A stretch of DNA of 64,000 nucleotides from an uncultured Erythrobacter sp. (GTDB taxonomy: Bacteria > Pseudomonadota > Alphaproteobacteria > Sphingomonadales > Sphingomonadaceae), in the NCBI GenBank assembly GCA_947495695.1, contig CANLZP010000001.1, positions 207,069 through 271,068 on the forward strand, in the 5' to 3' direction. Below the pieces are notes generated by a model that worked only from the letters and a program-made list of their open reading frames with translations, had not been told where the DNA came from and did no database searches. A program made the position numbers and the translations under genes. Shown piece by piece: positions 46,809 through 56,005 of this stretch (positions are counted from its first letter, which is position 1; each line of letters begins with the position of its first letter).

Positions 46809-47156
46809 ATGATGACCCTCCCCTCTCCATTCGCTGGCCGCCTTGGTATTCTTGCTTTGGCGCTTTTTTACACCGGCTTCACATTTGCCGCGGCCACGAC
46901 CCCAGCCCCTGCACTAGCAGCAAGCAGTGGCCCTTATTATGTCGCTGAATTGGTTGAGCCAGCCAAAGACAATCGCGCTGTTGCGTCAGGCATCGCATGG
47001 AAGTGTCAAGGCACCACCTGCGTTGCTGGCAAAGGCAATTCGCGGCCAATCCGCATTTGTCGCGGCCTGTTCCGCGAATTCGGCGAGATCGCCAGCTTCA
47101 CTGCCAAGGGCGAGCCTTTGGCTGAAGACAAGCTGGCCAAATGCAACGGCAATTAA
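46809..47156 (+). CDS. Small secreted protein, CC_3452-like
   Basis: A 115-aa exported protein: signal peptide (about 1-38, ending PAPALAA), then SSGPYYVAELVEPAKDNRAV and an ending with two disulfide-suited pairs: C-QGTT-C in WKCQGTTCVAGKG, ICRGLFREFGEI, and KLAKCNGN. It resembles the CC_3452-type family of sphingomonads and Caulobacter, whose function is unknown. AAGGA precedes ATG 46809 (a second ATG follows at once). It is divergent from hxlR and is followed by a double hairpin. Confidence 0.7.
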   Translation: MMTLPSPFAGRLGILALALFYTGFTFAAATTPAPALAASSGPYYVAELVEPAKDNRAVASGIAWKCQGTTCVAGKGNSRPIRICRGLFREFGEIASFTAKGEPLAEDKLAKCNGN

Positions 47157-47174
47157 TCTGAATTAGTCTCCATC

Positions 47175-47208
47175 CGCTGGGCTGTTTCCTCTCCAGGACC
47201 CCAGCGGA
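47175..47208 (+). repeat. Hairpin in the 3' region of the small secreted protein gene
   Basis: Perfect arms CCGCTGGG (47175-47182) and CCCAGCGG (47201-47208) with an 18-base loop, 18 bases after the stop and just before the terminator. No T-tract follows; it may stabilise the mRNA end. Confidence 0.45.
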
Positions 47209-47218
47209 CCCTCCAGAC

Positions 47219-47260
47219 CCCCGGCACCACCCCCAAAAAACCGGTGCTGGGGGTTTTTTG
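47219..47260 (+). terminator. Intrinsic terminator after the small secreted protein gene
   Basis: Arms CCCCCGGCACC (47219-47229) and GGTGCTGGGGG (47244-47254) pair with one mismatch; six T follow at 47255-47260. The loop is A-rich (CCCCCAAAAAACC in part), so the minus strand may also terminate here after the HAD gene. Confidence 0.85.
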
Positions 47261-47263
47261 TGC

Positions 47264-47872
47264 CTAGAGCAGACCCAGATCGGTCAATTCTTCGCGCAAA
47301 CCTTTGGCATTTTCGAACAGATGGCCGTGCCATCCGCGCTTATTTGCGACGGCAATATTGGCCGCATTGTCATCAGTGAAGAACAGCTCGCTGCGCATAT
47401 AGCCGCTGCGCTGCTCTACAATCTGATAGATTTGCGGGTCCGGCTTGGCGACCAATTCCTCTCCGGAAACGATAATGTCCTTGAACAAGTCAAAGATTGG
47501 CTGGGTTGCGCGGAACTGGACGAAAAACTCATCGCCAAAATTGGTTAGGCAGAACAGTGGGATCCCAGCGCCATGCAGTTCCCGCACAATATCCAAGGTG
47601 CCTGGTACTGGCCCCGCCACGGTTTCATTGAAGCGAGCGGCATAGGCAGCGATGCGCAGTGCCTGATCGGGGAATTGCTGCATCCGGGCCGGCAACATCT
47701 GGGCCAACGGCACGCCGCGATCATGCTGGAAATGCCAATCTTCGGTGACAACATTTTCCAAAAACCAGTCAAGCTCAGCCGAATCGTCGATCAGCTTCTC
47801 AAACAGAGAGCGCAGCTGCCATTGGAACATCACACGGCCCACGTCGAACACCACTGCTTTTGGTTCAGACAC
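47264..47872 (-). CDS. HAD-superfamily hydrolase (subfamily IA, YihX-like)
   Basis: Cytosolic phosphatase-like protein of 202 aa, substrate unknown. Motif I is AVVFDVGRVMFQW, with Asp nucleophile but Gly at the next key place, as in YihX-type proteins (DLGNV). Motif II is CLTNFGDEFF, motif III the K in ELVAKPDPQIYQI, and motif IV FTDDNAANIAVANKRGW. Start GTG 47872 is preceded by AGAGGAG. Ends 4 bases from a terminator that it shares with the convergent gene. Confidence 0.9.
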   Translation of the reverse strand: MSEPKAVVFDVGRVMFQWQLRSLFEKLIDDSAELDWFLENVVTEDWHFQHDRGVPLAQMLPARMQQFPDQALRIAAYAARFNETVAGPVPGTLDIVRELHGAGIPLFCLTNFGDEFFVQFRATQPIFDLFKDIIVSGEELVAKPDPQIYQIVEQRSGYMRSELFFTDDNAANIAVANKRGWHGHLFENAKGLREELTDLGLL

Positions 47873-48029
47873 TCACCCATCTCCTCTTCAGCGCGGCATC
47901 TTGCGGCATAGTGTTGCGCCCTGCCTATCCAGCCCTGATTATCCGGTCATGCTTACCAGAATGTTTTTGAACCCGAACGTATTGGCCAAAAAGTTCGCTT
48001 TGAATTGTTTTGTTCGCCCCAAACAGCAA

Positions 48030-48058
48030 CGGCCCGCACTCACTATGGAGGCGGGCCG
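48030..48058 (-). terminator. Possible terminator after rpmJ
   Basis: Perfect arms CGGCCCGC (48030-48037) and GCGGGCCG (48051-48058), 13-base loop, 48 bases after the rpmJ stop; on the minus strand the tail is TTGCTGTTTGG, only partly T-rich. The remaining 47873-48105 gap shows no gene. Confidence 0.5.
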
Positions 48059-48105
48059 ATAGTTCTGCTTGATCGCCCTCTCAGACGACCAGCCAATTCA
48101 CGCAA

Positions 48106-48231
48106 TTAGCCCTGACGAGCCTTAAAGCGACGATTGGTCTTGTTGATGACATAGGTACGGCCACGACGGCGAATGACACGGCAATCGCGATGGCGGTTCT
48201 TCAGCGACTTAAGGCTGTTGCGGATCTTCAT
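48106..48231 (-). CDS. rpmJ: 50S ribosomal protein L36 (bL36)
   Basis: A 41-aa ribosomal protein starting at ATG 48231: [20 protein letters not shown], then [20 protein letters not shown]. It is the longer, non-zinc type (only one Cys), standard in alphaproteobacteria. The frame opens 19 codons upstream without family likeness. Confidence 0.95.
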   Translation of the reverse strand: MKIRNSLKSLKNRHRDCRVIRRRGRTYVINKTNRRFKARQG

Positions 48232-48371
48232 GGTTTTTTCCTGCAAAAAATATCGGCACCGGAGACACCCCCGATGCCGGAAATTCAAGGCGCGCAGCTA
48301 GTGCACCCCAGAGCGCAAGTCAAGGCCCAGACCGCGCAGAAATGGCGCGAGCGACGACCAATATTGGCTTG

Positions 48372-49382
48372 CTACTCCCTAAGGTGGGAAAGCTTACGCT
48401 CCCACGCAAGGGCATGGGCAATTATCGTGTCCAGATCATCATGCTGAGGCTGCCACGGCAATGTGGCGCGAATGCGTGCAGGGTCGGATACCAGCGAATC
48501 GGGATCGCCCGCGCGCCGCGGTTCGATTTTGCGGTTCAGCGTCCGCCCGATAACCCGGTCGACGGCATCCAGCACCTCCAGCACCGAAAACCCGCGACCA
48601 TATCCGCAATTCATCGTCATCGACTTGCCTGGTTGCTCTATCAGCTCCTCCAGCGCCAGCACATGGGCCGCAGCCAGATCGCTGACATGGATGTAATCAC
48701 GCACGCCTGTGCCATCAGGCGTTTCATAATCTGTGCCAAACACACTGACATGATCGCGCTTACCCAGCGCAGCTTCCACCGCAACCTTGATCAAATGGGT
48801 GGCCCCGGCAGTTGATTGCCCGCTGCGCGCTTGCGGATCAGCGCCCGCCACATTGAAATAGCGCAGCGCGCAATGGTTCAGATCATGCACATTGCATGCA
48901 TCGCTCAACATCTGCTCGGTCATCAGTTTTGACCAGCCGTAAGGATTGATCGGCTGTTTGGGTAAATCCTCGCTGACCGGAGAACTTTCGGGGATGCCAT
49001 AGGTTGCAGCCGTGGACGAGAAGATAAAGTGCGGCACGCCTGCCTTCACCACAGCCTCGATCAAGGCTCGGCTCTTGACCGTATTGTTGTGATAATAATC
49101 AAGCGGATGCTCGACCGATTCCGGGACCACGATAGAACCGGCAAAGTGCATGATGGCACCTACGCCATCACCCATCCCTTGCTCAGCAAAGATGCGTGAC
49201 AACAGATCGCTATCGGCAATGTCGCCTTCGTAAAAGGCAATCGCATCTGGAATTGCGAAGCGAAAACCGGTCGACAGATTGTCTATCACCGCAACACGCC
49301 AGCCTGCGTCTTGCAATGCCAGCACGGCATGGCTGCCGATATATCCAGCACCGCCGGTGACAAGAACGGGAGGCTTTGACAT
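48372..49382 (-). CDS. galE: UDP-glucose 4-epimerase
   Basis: Interconverts UDP-glucose and UDP-galactose for glycan synthesis or galactose use. The product (336 aa) begins KPPVLVTGGAGYIGSHAVLA, the NAD-binding motif; it has the catalytic STAATYG and Y-GWSK (PYGWSKLMTEQML) pair, and NVAGADPQARSGQS and IEPRRAGDPDSLVSDPARIR. ATG 49382 has AGGG 9 bases ahead and is preferred to ATG 49391. A GH42 beta-galactosidase is 8 kb away but not in the same unit. Confidence 0.96.
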   Translation of the reverse strand: MSKPPVLVTGGAGYIGSHAVLALQDAGWRVAVIDNLSTGFRFAIPDAIAFYEGDIADSDLLSRIFAEQGMGDGVGAIMHFAGSIVVPESVEHPLDYYHNNTVKSRALIEAVVKAGVPHFIFSSTAATYGIPESSPVSEDLPKQPINPYGWSKLMTEQMLSDACNVHDLNHCALRYFNVAGADPQARSGQSTAGATHLIKVAVEAALGKRDHVSVFGTDYETPDGTGVRDYIHVSDLAAAHVLALEELIEQPGKSMTMNCGYGRGFSVLEVLDAVDRVIGRTLNRKIEPRRAGDPDSLVSDPARIRATLPWQPQHDDLDTIIAHALAWERKLSHLRE

Positions 49383-49530
49383 TTCGTTCATCCCTATGCG
49401 GCTAGCAAAAATTGTACGCTCTGAGATGGCCTAAAGCCCCTCGATCCCCAAGTAAAACGGATCGACCGTGTGCTAGACTGGCACTTTGAGCGTTGGAGAC
49501 TATAGCAATGCCCTTGGAAAGGAGCTGACC

Positions 49531-50166
49531 ATGCCGAACGCAAGCCTGTCTGGAGTACGAACTCTTTTGGGAACCGCAATGGCCGCAACATTGCTGGCCG
49601 GATGCGCCACAACAGCTCCTGCTGGCCCGGTTGAAGTGACCCGGTTCCATGATGCTGCCGCACTGGCGCAAGTGGGCACAGGAACAGTCTTTGTGGAAAC
49701 CGCTCCGGGTGATGAAACCGAGGCGCTGGAACTGAACGCCTATAAGAACGAAGTTTTGCAGCAATTGTTGGCGCTAGGCTATCGCGAGGCATCGCGGACC
49801 GAGGCGGATCATATCGCGCTGGTCGCATTGGAACGCTTTGCTATAGAGCCCGAGAGCAATCGGCGTGGTCCGGTCAGCGTGGGTGTTGGCGGATCAACCG
49901 GATCGTTTGGATCAGGCGTGGGACTAGGGCTCGGCATCAATTTGGGCGGCGGCGGTCAAAAGGAACGCGTCGGCAGCGATGTCTCGGTTAGAATTCGCGA
50001 TGCCGAAACACAGCAATCCTTGTGGGAAGGCAGAGCTTCATTAGCTGTCGGGCGCGATTCGCCACTGGCTCAGCCCGCAGCCAATGCCGCCATTATCGCC
50101 GATGCCTTGTTCCGGGATTTTCCGGGCAATGACGGCGAAACCATCGAAATAGAGGTATCTCAGTGA
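49531..50166 (+). CDS. DUF4136 lipoprotein
   Basis: Exported lipoprotein of 211 aa. ATG 49531 follows GGAAAGGAGC at ideal spacing; the signal ends in LLAGC (lipobox). The domain includes [39 protein letters not shown], a Gly/Ser-rich loop ([20 protein letters not shown]) and [19 protein letters not shown], as in DUF4136 proteins. Function is unknown. Its TGA overlaps the GTG of the carboxypeptidase gene. Confidence 0.88.
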   Translation: MPNASLSGVRTLLGTAMAATLLAGCATTAPAGPVEVTRFHDAAALAQVGTGTVFVETAPGDETEALELNAYKNEVLQQLLALGYREASRTEADHIALVALERFAIEPESNRRGPVSVGVGGSTGSFGSGVGLGLGINLGGGGQKERVGSDVSVRIRDAETQQSLWEGRASLAVGRDSPLAQPAANAAIIADALFRDFPGNDGETIEIEVSQ

Positions 50167-51296
50167 CGACAATTGCAATTGATGCAGGTTTTGACAGCGG
50201 CAATATCGAGGTTCTCTCGATTGACGGGACGACCGCCAAGCTGGCGATCCCCAAGGATCACATGTCGGAATTTGCCCAATGGTATCATTTCCGCGTGTCC
50301 GGAGCTGCTGGCGAAGAAGTCACGCTGAAACTGACCGGGCTGAACGCCAGCGCCTATCCCGGGGGTTGGCCTGATTACAATTCCTGCGCTTCGGAAGATC
50401 GCGAATATTGGGCGCGGGCCGACAGCAGCTTTGACAAAGACGCAGACAATGGCACGCTGACCATCACCTATACGCCCGCCAGCGATATCGTGTATTTTGC
50501 CTATTTCGCGCCCTATTCGATGGACCGGCATCACGATCTGGTAGCCGAAGCCGCCTCTTGCGAAGGCGTGTCGCTGGAACGCATTGGGACGACGCTGGAT
50601 GGCCAGCCGCTGGACTATCTAACCATGGGAACCGGAGACAAGCAGGTGTGGCTCTATGCCCGCCAGCACCCGGGCGAAACCCAGGCGGAATGGTGGATGG
50701 AAGGGGCGCTAGAGTGCCTCACAGATGACACCGACCCTGTCGCCCGCGCCTTGCGCGCGGCCTGCACCTTTCACATTGTGCCCAATTGCAACCCTGACGG
50801 GTCGCGGCGCGGACATTTGCGCACCAATGCAGTGGGCACCAACCTCAATCGCGAATGGCACGAGCCCAGCGCCGAGCGTTCGCCCGAAGTGCTCGCCATA
50901 CGCAACAAGATGGACGAAACCGGGGTCGACTTCGCGATGGATGTGCATGGTGACGAGGCTATCCCGGCGGTCTTTCTGGCCGGATTTGAAGGCATCCCTT
51001 CTTGGACCGACGAATTGGGCGAAACCTATTACCGCTATCAACGCATTCTGGATCGCCGGACCCCCGATTTCCAGACGAAGCTGGGATATCCCAAGACGCC
51101 GGCTGGCCGCGCCAATCTGTCGATCAGCACCAACCAAATGGCCGAGCGGTTTGGCTGCACCGCCATGACGCTGGAGATGCCCTATAAGGATCTGGCCGCG
51201 ACGCCCGAGCCCGAACAAGGCTGGTCGCCGGAACGCTGTAAGTTGCTGGCCCGCGATTGCCTGGCATCCTTGCTGGAATGGCTGGACGAGGCCTGA
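50163..51296 (+). CDS. M14-family zinc carboxypeptidase (cytosolic type)
   Basis: Metallocarboxypeptidase of 377 aa with no signal peptide. An N-terminal beta domain of about 120 residues (cytosolic-carboxypeptidase N-domain-like, ending [17 protein letters not shown]) precedes the M14 fold: zinc ligands H169 and E172 ([16 protein letters not shown]), H262 ([10 protein letters not shown]), substrate-binding [20 protein letters not shown] and the late catalytic Glu in MTLEMPYKD. This matches the CCP-like bacterial group that in eukaryotes removes glutamates from proteins. GTG 50163 overlaps the DUF4136 stop, so they are coupled. Confidence 0.92.
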   Translation: MTTIAIDAGFDSGNIEVLSIDGTTAKLAIPKDHMSEFAQWYHFRVSGAAGEEVTLKLTGLNASAYPGGWPDYNSCASEDREYWARADSSFDKDADNGTLTITYTPASDIVYFAYFAPYSMDRHHDLVAEAASCEGVSLERIGTTLDGQPLDYLTMGTGDKQVWLYARQHPGETQAEWWMEGALECLTDDTDPVARALRAACTFHIVPNCNPDGSRRGHLRTNAVGTNLNREWHEPSAERSPEVLAIRNKMDETGVDFAMDVHGDEAIPAVFLAGFEGIPSWTDELGETYYRYQRILDRRTPDFQTKLGYPKTPAGRANLSISTNQMAERFGCTAMTLEMPYKDLAATPEPEQGWSPERCKLLARDCLASLLEWLDEA

Positions 51297-51329
51297 GGCG
51301 CCATTCGATCGCCCGAGGACGCTCCTCGC

Positions 51330-51746
51330 TCAGTCCAGATGCGCAGGTCCAAATGCATGGGGCAAAAGCTTTGACAGGTGCACTTCGTTCACTTGGTTCT
51401 CGCCGACGCAATAGATAGTCGGATCGGTCCCGCCCAGCGCGGCCAATTCGTTCAACACCTGACGACATCGACCACAAGGCGTGATCGGCGCGCCATCGCC
51501 GCGATCGCTGGGTCCGGTGACCGCAACCGCCGTCAATCCGCCGCGCAATCCATCCGCCATCGCCTTTGCAACCGCCACCGTCTCAGCGCACAGACCCAAA
51601 CCATAGCTGGCGTTTTCTACATTGGTTCCGGTCACCACCGAACCATCGGCGAACAATAAGGCTGCCCCCACCGGATAGTTGGAATAGGGCGAATAGCTGC
51701 TTTGTGCGGCAAGTTTGGCCGCCTCGATCAGTTCTTTCTCACTCAT
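51330..51746 (-). CDS. cdd: Cytidine deaminase
   Basis: Zinc enzyme that deaminates (deoxy)cytidine to (deoxy)uridine for pyrimidine salvage. The 138-aa product has SSYSPYSNYPVGAALLFADG, the zinc ligand and catalytic Glu in C53-A-E55, and C91-GR-C94 (PCGRCRQVL). ATG 51746 follows GGAGCG and fits the family; the longer frame is not needed. Third in the apparent UPF0262 - GH25-like - cdd unit (34-base gap). Confidence 0.96.
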   Translation of the reverse strand: MSEKELIEAAKLAAQSSYSPYSNYPVGAALLFADGSVVTGTNVENASYGLGLCAETVAVAKAMADGLRGGLTAVAVTGPSDRGDGAPITPCGRCRQVLNELAALGGTDPTIYCVGENQVNEVHLSKLLPHAFGPAHLD

Positions 51747-51780
51747 ATTCGCTCCTAGCTCCGCCCTGTTGGCAACCCCA

Positions 51781-52488
51781 TCAGGGTTGCACCACAACCC
51801 ATTCAACCGGCGCCTGCGCTGCCTCGCTGTTCAGCGCACGGTTCGCGCTCCATAGCAGCCATGGCCGGTCGGTGTAACGCGGCACAAAACGATCCCGGCT
51901 GAGCCACAGGTCGCGCTCGATCGTGTTGGAAAAGCCAAACCTCTCCTCAAACTGCTTGGACAGTTTGATGATGACCGGCTTTCCAACGTGCATTTCGATC
52001 TGATTGATCAACGTCAGCAGCTCGCTTTCCATCGCCGCATCGCTGACCGCTTCGGGGCAGGCATCGTTCAGCCTGTCCAGCACAATTGCGGTGGGGATGA
52101 GCGTCGCATCACGCGGAACCATTGTGACGAAATTGGCCGATTGCTGGTCCGCGCTTTGGCACGGATCAAACCGGTGCAACGCCCCCACTTTCAGCCCGGC
52201 ATCGCGCGCCGCCGCCAAGTTTTCAGCAAAGCGGGCATCCTTGCCATTCGCCCCAGTGCTGGCCTGAAGGTAAGCGAATTTTCCGCCAAGAGCGCGCACG
52301 GTGACAAAGCCGACCAGCCCGTTTTCCTGCGAAATGGCCACGCCTTGATCGGGATAGGTCACTTCGTCCGGGGTCCAATGTTGAATGTCCCACCAATACC
52401 ACAACGTGGCCGCCATCCCGGCCAATATCGCCATAGCCAGCAGATACAGTCGCCATTTGCGCGCGCCAGATTTACGCTTTCGAGCCAT
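51781..52488 (-). CDS. GH25-like protein, catalytically degenerate
   Basis: A 235-aa protein with an N-terminal membrane anchor (residues 13-34) and a periplasmic domain with the outline of a GH25 lysozyme fold: GVAISQ (49-54), a KFAYLQASTGANGKDARFAE stretch, AARDAGLKVGALHRF, and IVLDRLND (135-142). In active GH25 enzymes the first motif is G-[IV]-D-[VI]-S and the second D-x-E; here the Asp is A51 and the Glu is L140 while D138 remains, so muramidase activity is unlikely. Between UPF0262 and cdd on the same strand. Confidence 0.78.
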   Translation of the reverse strand: MARKRKSGARKWRLYLLAMAILAGMAATLWYWWDIQHWTPDEVTYPDQGVAISQENGLVGFVTVRALGGKFAYLQASTGANGKDARFAENLAAARDAGLKVGALHRFDPCQSADQQSANFVTMVPRDATLIPTAIVLDRLNDACPEAVSDAAMESELLTLINQIEMHVGKPVIIKLSKQFEERFGFSNTIERDLWLSRDRFVPRYTDRPWLLWSANRALNSEAAQAPVEWVVVQP

Positions 52489-52505
52489 TGTAAATAGGAC
52501 CGCCT

Positions 52506-53012
52506 CTAACCCTTGATGTGCAGAACACAGATCAGCGTGAACAAACGTCGCGCTGTAGCAAAGTCGGTTTCCACCTTGCCCTCCAAGCGCTCCAACAACA
52601 GCTCTGCAGCGTGATCGTGGATACCGCGCCGCGCCATATCGATGGTTTCAATCTCGCTCGGCGTGGCTTTGCGGATGGCCTGATAGTAACTGTCGCAGAT
52701 GGCGAAATATTCGCGGATGGGGCGGCGAAAACGGGCCAACCCGATCAGCAAGGTTTCCAGCATCTCGTCATTCTGATCGCTAATCAGCAAGCTAAGTCGG
52801 CCATCCAACACTGACAGTTTGAGATGATAAGGTCCGTCGGCCCCGCGCTCTACACTGCGCACAGGTTTGAACGTGTTTTCTTCGATCAGATCAAAGATCG
52901 CGACCCGCCGTTCCTGTTCAACATCCGCATTGCGCCAAAGAATCGTGTCCTCGTCCAAGGCAATGTTGGCAATGCGGTATTGTGGCCGCGCAGTTGAAGA
53001 CGGATTGTTCAT
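52506..53012 (-). CDS. UPF0262 family protein
   Basis: Conserved alphaproteobacterial protein of unknown function, 168 aa from ATG 53012. Family blocks: ANIALDEDTILWRNADVEQE, VAIFDLIEENTFKP, LARFRRPIREYFAICDSYYQ and RRGIHDHAAELLLERL with the conserved C-terminal TDFATARRLFTLICVLHI. The frame extends 40 codons further up without family likeness. It heads the unit with the GH25-like gene (17-base gap) and cdd, divergent from dnaB by about 150 bases. Confidence 0.92.
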   Translation of the reverse strand: MNNPSSTARPQYRIANIALDEDTILWRNADVEQERRVAIFDLIEENTFKPVRSVERGADGPYHLKLSVLDGRLSLLISDQNDEMLETLLIGLARFRRPIREYFAICDSYYQAIRKATPSEIETIDMARRGIHDHAAELLLERLEGKVETDFATARRLFTLICVLHIKG

Positions 53013-53160
53013 CGTGGCACCGCTCTCGCAGACATTGGGTGGCAGGTTCAAGCTTTTCGAGCATCCATCCCCGCTATCCACAAGCGAGTGCGACCTTATT
53101 GTCATTTTCTGCCCCCAATTGCCCTTGCGCAACTGGGCCTAGCGGGCGCAAAAGGTGCCC

Positions 53161-54669
53161 ATGTCCGAAAGTGATCTGCTCGTCCGTCCCGATGATTCGG
53201 CAACGCCCACGCGTGCCCTACCCTCAAACATTGAGGCTGAGGCCGCATTTCTGGGCGCGGTCCTGATCGATAATCGGGTGTTGGAAGAATTGCGCACCCC
53301 GCTGCGCGCAGAACATTTTTTTGAACCTCTGCACCAGCGTATCTTTGAGCGCATTTTGACCTTGGTGGATCGCAACGCCACCGCCAGTCCGGTCACACTG
53401 AAGCCCTATTTTGAAAGCGACGAGGCGCTGCGCCAATTGGGCGGAACGACCTATCTCGCGCAATTGACCGCTGATGGCCAAGGGCTGCTGGCAACAGGCG
53501 AACTGGCCGAGCAGATCTACGATCTGGCCTTGCTGCGCGAACTGGTCAGCGTTGGCAGAGGCCTGGTCGAAGGCGCGCTGGACACTTCAGAAGCGGTCGC
53601 CCCGATGGACAAGATTGCCTTGGCAGAGGCGGATCTGTTCCGCGTTGCCGAAGGCGCAACCAGCGGCAGCGAAGCGATTGGGTTCAAGGACGCCGCGCTG
53701 ACCGCTATCAAAATGGCCGAAGCCGCAATGAATTCTGGCGGCGGCCTGTCGGGCAAAACCACGGGCCTTGATTCAATCGATCAAAAAACAGCCGGCCTGC
53801 ACAATTCGGATCTGGTCATTTTGGCTGGCCGTCCCGGCATGGGTAAAACCTCGCTGGCCACCAATATCGCGTTCAATTGCGCCGAAGAACATCTCAATTG
53901 GCAAAAGGATGGCGGTGAATTTAACTATGGCGCACCGGTTGCATTCTTCAGTCTGGAAATGAGCGCCGACCAGCTGGCCACGCGTATCCTGGCAGAGCAG
54001 GCAGAGATTTCTTCCGAAAGCCTGAGAATGGGTAAGCTGACCCGCGAGGAGTTTCAGAAACTGTCCTTTGCCAGCCAGCGCCTGGCCGAATTGCCACTGT
54101 ATATTGATGATACGCCGGCGCTGACCATTGCCGGCCTTCGCACCCGTGCGCGCAGGCTGAAGCGGCGCCATGATATCGGCATGATCGTGGTCGATTATTT
54201 GCAATTGTTGCAGGGTTCAGGCCGCGCCAATGACAATCGAGTCAACGAAATTTCCGAGATTAGCCGTGGCTTGAAAACGCTGGCCAAGGAATTGGGCGTG
54301 CCCGTTATCGCACTGTCGCAGCTTAGCCGTGCGGTGGAACAGCGAGAAGACAAACGTCCGATGCTGTCCGATTTGCGCGAATCCGGCTCGATCGAGCAAG
54401 ATGCTGATATGGTGTGGTTTATCTTCCGGGCAGACTATTATCATGAGGCGTTGCGACCGGATGTCGCGACCGAAACCAGCTCCGCCGATGTGCAAGAAAA
54501 ATATCGGATTTGGGAAGAACGTTATTTGGAGCTGCGCAATAAGGCGACCTTGATTGTGGCCAAGCAACGCCACGGTTCTACCGGCAATGTCCCGCTGCAT
54601 TTCCAGGCTGAGATCACCAAATTTACCTCGCCCAATATGAAGGATTATTCCGAATACGGTTATGAATAA
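53161..54669 (+). CDS. dnaB: Replicative DNA helicase DnaB
   Basis: Hexameric helicase of the replication fork, 502 aa. N-terminal domain (IEAEAAFLGAVLIDNRVLEE) and RecA-like domain with Walker A LAGRPGMGKTSLA, GAPVAFFSLEMSADQLATRI, Walker B GMIVVDYLQLLQGSG and RESGSIEQDADMVWFI. No intein. ATG 53161 with AAAGG 5 bases upstream is preferred to GTG 53155. Ends 23 bases before the convergent phospholipase-D-like gene. Confidence 0.97.
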   Translation: MSESDLLVRPDDSATPTRALPSNIEAEAAFLGAVLIDNRVLEELRTPLRAEHFFEPLHQRIFERILTLVDRNATASPVTLKPYFESDEALRQLGGTTYLAQLTADGQGLLATGELAEQIYDLALLRELVSVGRGLVEGALDTSEAVAPMDKIALAEADLFRVAEGATSGSEAIGFKDAALTAIKMAEAAMNSGGGLSGKTTGLDSIDQKTAGLHNSDLVILAGRPGMGKTSLATNIAFNCAEEHLNWQKDGGEFNYGAPVAFFSLEMSADQLATRILAEQAEISSESLRMGKLTREEFQKLSFASQRLAELPLYIDDTPALTIAGLRTRARRLKRRHDIGMIVVDYLQLLQGSGRANDNRVNEISEISRGLKTLAKELGVPVIALSQLSRAVEQREDKRPMLSDLRESGSIEQDADMVWFIFRADYYHEALRPDVATETSSADVQEKYRIWEERYLELRNKATLIVAKQRHGSTGNVPLHFQAEITKFTSPNMKDYSEYGYE

Positions 54670-54691
54670 GCCGACCGCTTTGCAGACCGCT

Positions 54692-55894
54692 CTATAGGCC
54701 GATATTGAGCCGGCGGGTCACCGTATAATCGGCCACCGAAACCAGAAACCAGCCCAGCCGCCAACGGAACCGATTGAACCAGCTGGCGCGATCAGCATAC
54801 CATTCATCGGTAATGGGTTCGCTCGCTTCTTCCATATGATCAATCAATTCGCGTATCCTGGCCGCTAGTGTCTCGTCTTTGACGCGCACCATCAGTTCCA
54901 GATTAAGCCGCAGCGATCGCAAATCGAAATTGGCGCTGCCAAAATAAGTCACATCGTCCACAACCACCAATTTGCAATGGAGCTTGCTGGGTTGAAACTC
55001 GGCAATTTTGACGTCGGAATTCAGCAGACCGCGATACAAAGCACGCGATGCTCCGATGGTGGCGTTATTGTCAGATCGGCCCGCCATGATCAGCCGCGCA
55101 GAGCCGCGCTCCGCAATCCGGCGAATCAAGCGCCGGATGCTGCGCGGAGGCGAGAAATAGGCCATGACGAGGTCCAACCGGTCACCATGCGCCAGATCCT
55201 TTTTCACCTGGCGCGCCCAATCACTGGTGATGTGAGTGGGTCCACCCATCAACAATTGCACTGGGCCAGCGCCGTGATCCCATTCGCGCAACATCGTCCG
55301 GATCAGCCGGTATTGTGAGCCCGGATTGCTCACCCACTGATCCAGTTTTTCGAACCAGTCGCAAAACCGTTCGACAATCGGACCTTCGATCAGCACGCCC
55401 AGATCGTTCCACCCATCTTCGTCTGGCGGCTTGAAATAATTGTCCGAAATATTGAACCCGCCAGCCATCACGCGCTCGTCATCGGCAATTGCCATCTTTT
55501 GGTGGTTGCGGATGAAGTAGCGCGCACCAAACCTCGGCTCGAACACGTCAAAGCGCGCCCCTGCTTTGACCAACGGCTTGAAGAAACTGCTGGGCGCATC
55601 TGTGCCAAAGGCATCAACAATCAGATAGACATCAACGCCTCGCTCGGCCGCATCAATCAGAGCCTGCCTGACCTGTTGCCCGGCAAAGTCGTCCTGAAAC
55701 ATGTAGTAAAATATCTTGAGCTTTCTCTCGGCGCTTTCGATCAATCCCAAAAGCGTTGCAAACCGATCTTTCCCGGTCGGATGGAATGAAAATCGATGCC
55801 CCGCAGCATCGACCACAAACGGCTCTGGCTCTTGATATAAGAGTTGGCCCTCATCCGATGCGGTGAAGGAATCAATGCTGTCGATTGGGTCCAT
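54692..55894 (-). CDS. Phospholipase D-like / cardiolipin synthase-like protein
   Basis: A 400-aa protein with two HKD motifs: H131-x-K133-x4-D138 (NHQKMAIADDERVMAGGFN) and H306-x-K308-x4-D313 (LHCKLVVVDDVTYFGSANFD), the paired half-sites of the phospholipase D superfamily. This suggests transphosphatidylation, as in bacterial cardiolipin synthases, but the N-terminal membrane helices of ClsA are absent, so it is closer to ClsB-like proteins. A C-terminal hydrophobic stretch (FRWRLGWFLVSVADYTV) could attach it to the membrane. Confidence 0.88.
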   Translation of the reverse strand: MDPIDSIDSFTASDEGQLLYQEPEPFVVDAAGHRFSFHPTGKDRFATLLGLIESAERKLKIFYYMFQDDFAGQQVRQALIDAAERGVDVYLIVDAFGTDAPSSFFKPLVKAGARFDVFEPRFGARYFIRNHQKMAIADDERVMAGGFNISDNYFKPPDEDGWNDLGVLIEGPIVERFCDWFEKLDQWVSNPGSQYRLIRTMLREWDHGAGPVQLLMGGPTHITSDWARQVKKDLAHGDRLDLVMAYFSPPRSIRRLIRRIAERGSARLIMAGRSDNNATIGASRALYRGLLNSDVKIAEFQPSKLHCKLVVVDDVTYFGSANFDLRSLRLNLELMVRVKDETLAARIRELIDHMEEASEPITDEWYADRASWFNRFRWRLGWFLVSVADYTVTRRLNIGL

Positions 55895-56005
55895 GATCTA
55901 TGCCCCTTAGTCGAGCCGCGCCCATTTGTGCAATTTCTTGACTTATTGCGGTGAAATCTCTAGCTAGCGCGCTTTCCGAAACACTTACTTTTACTGGAGT
56001 GCCCT

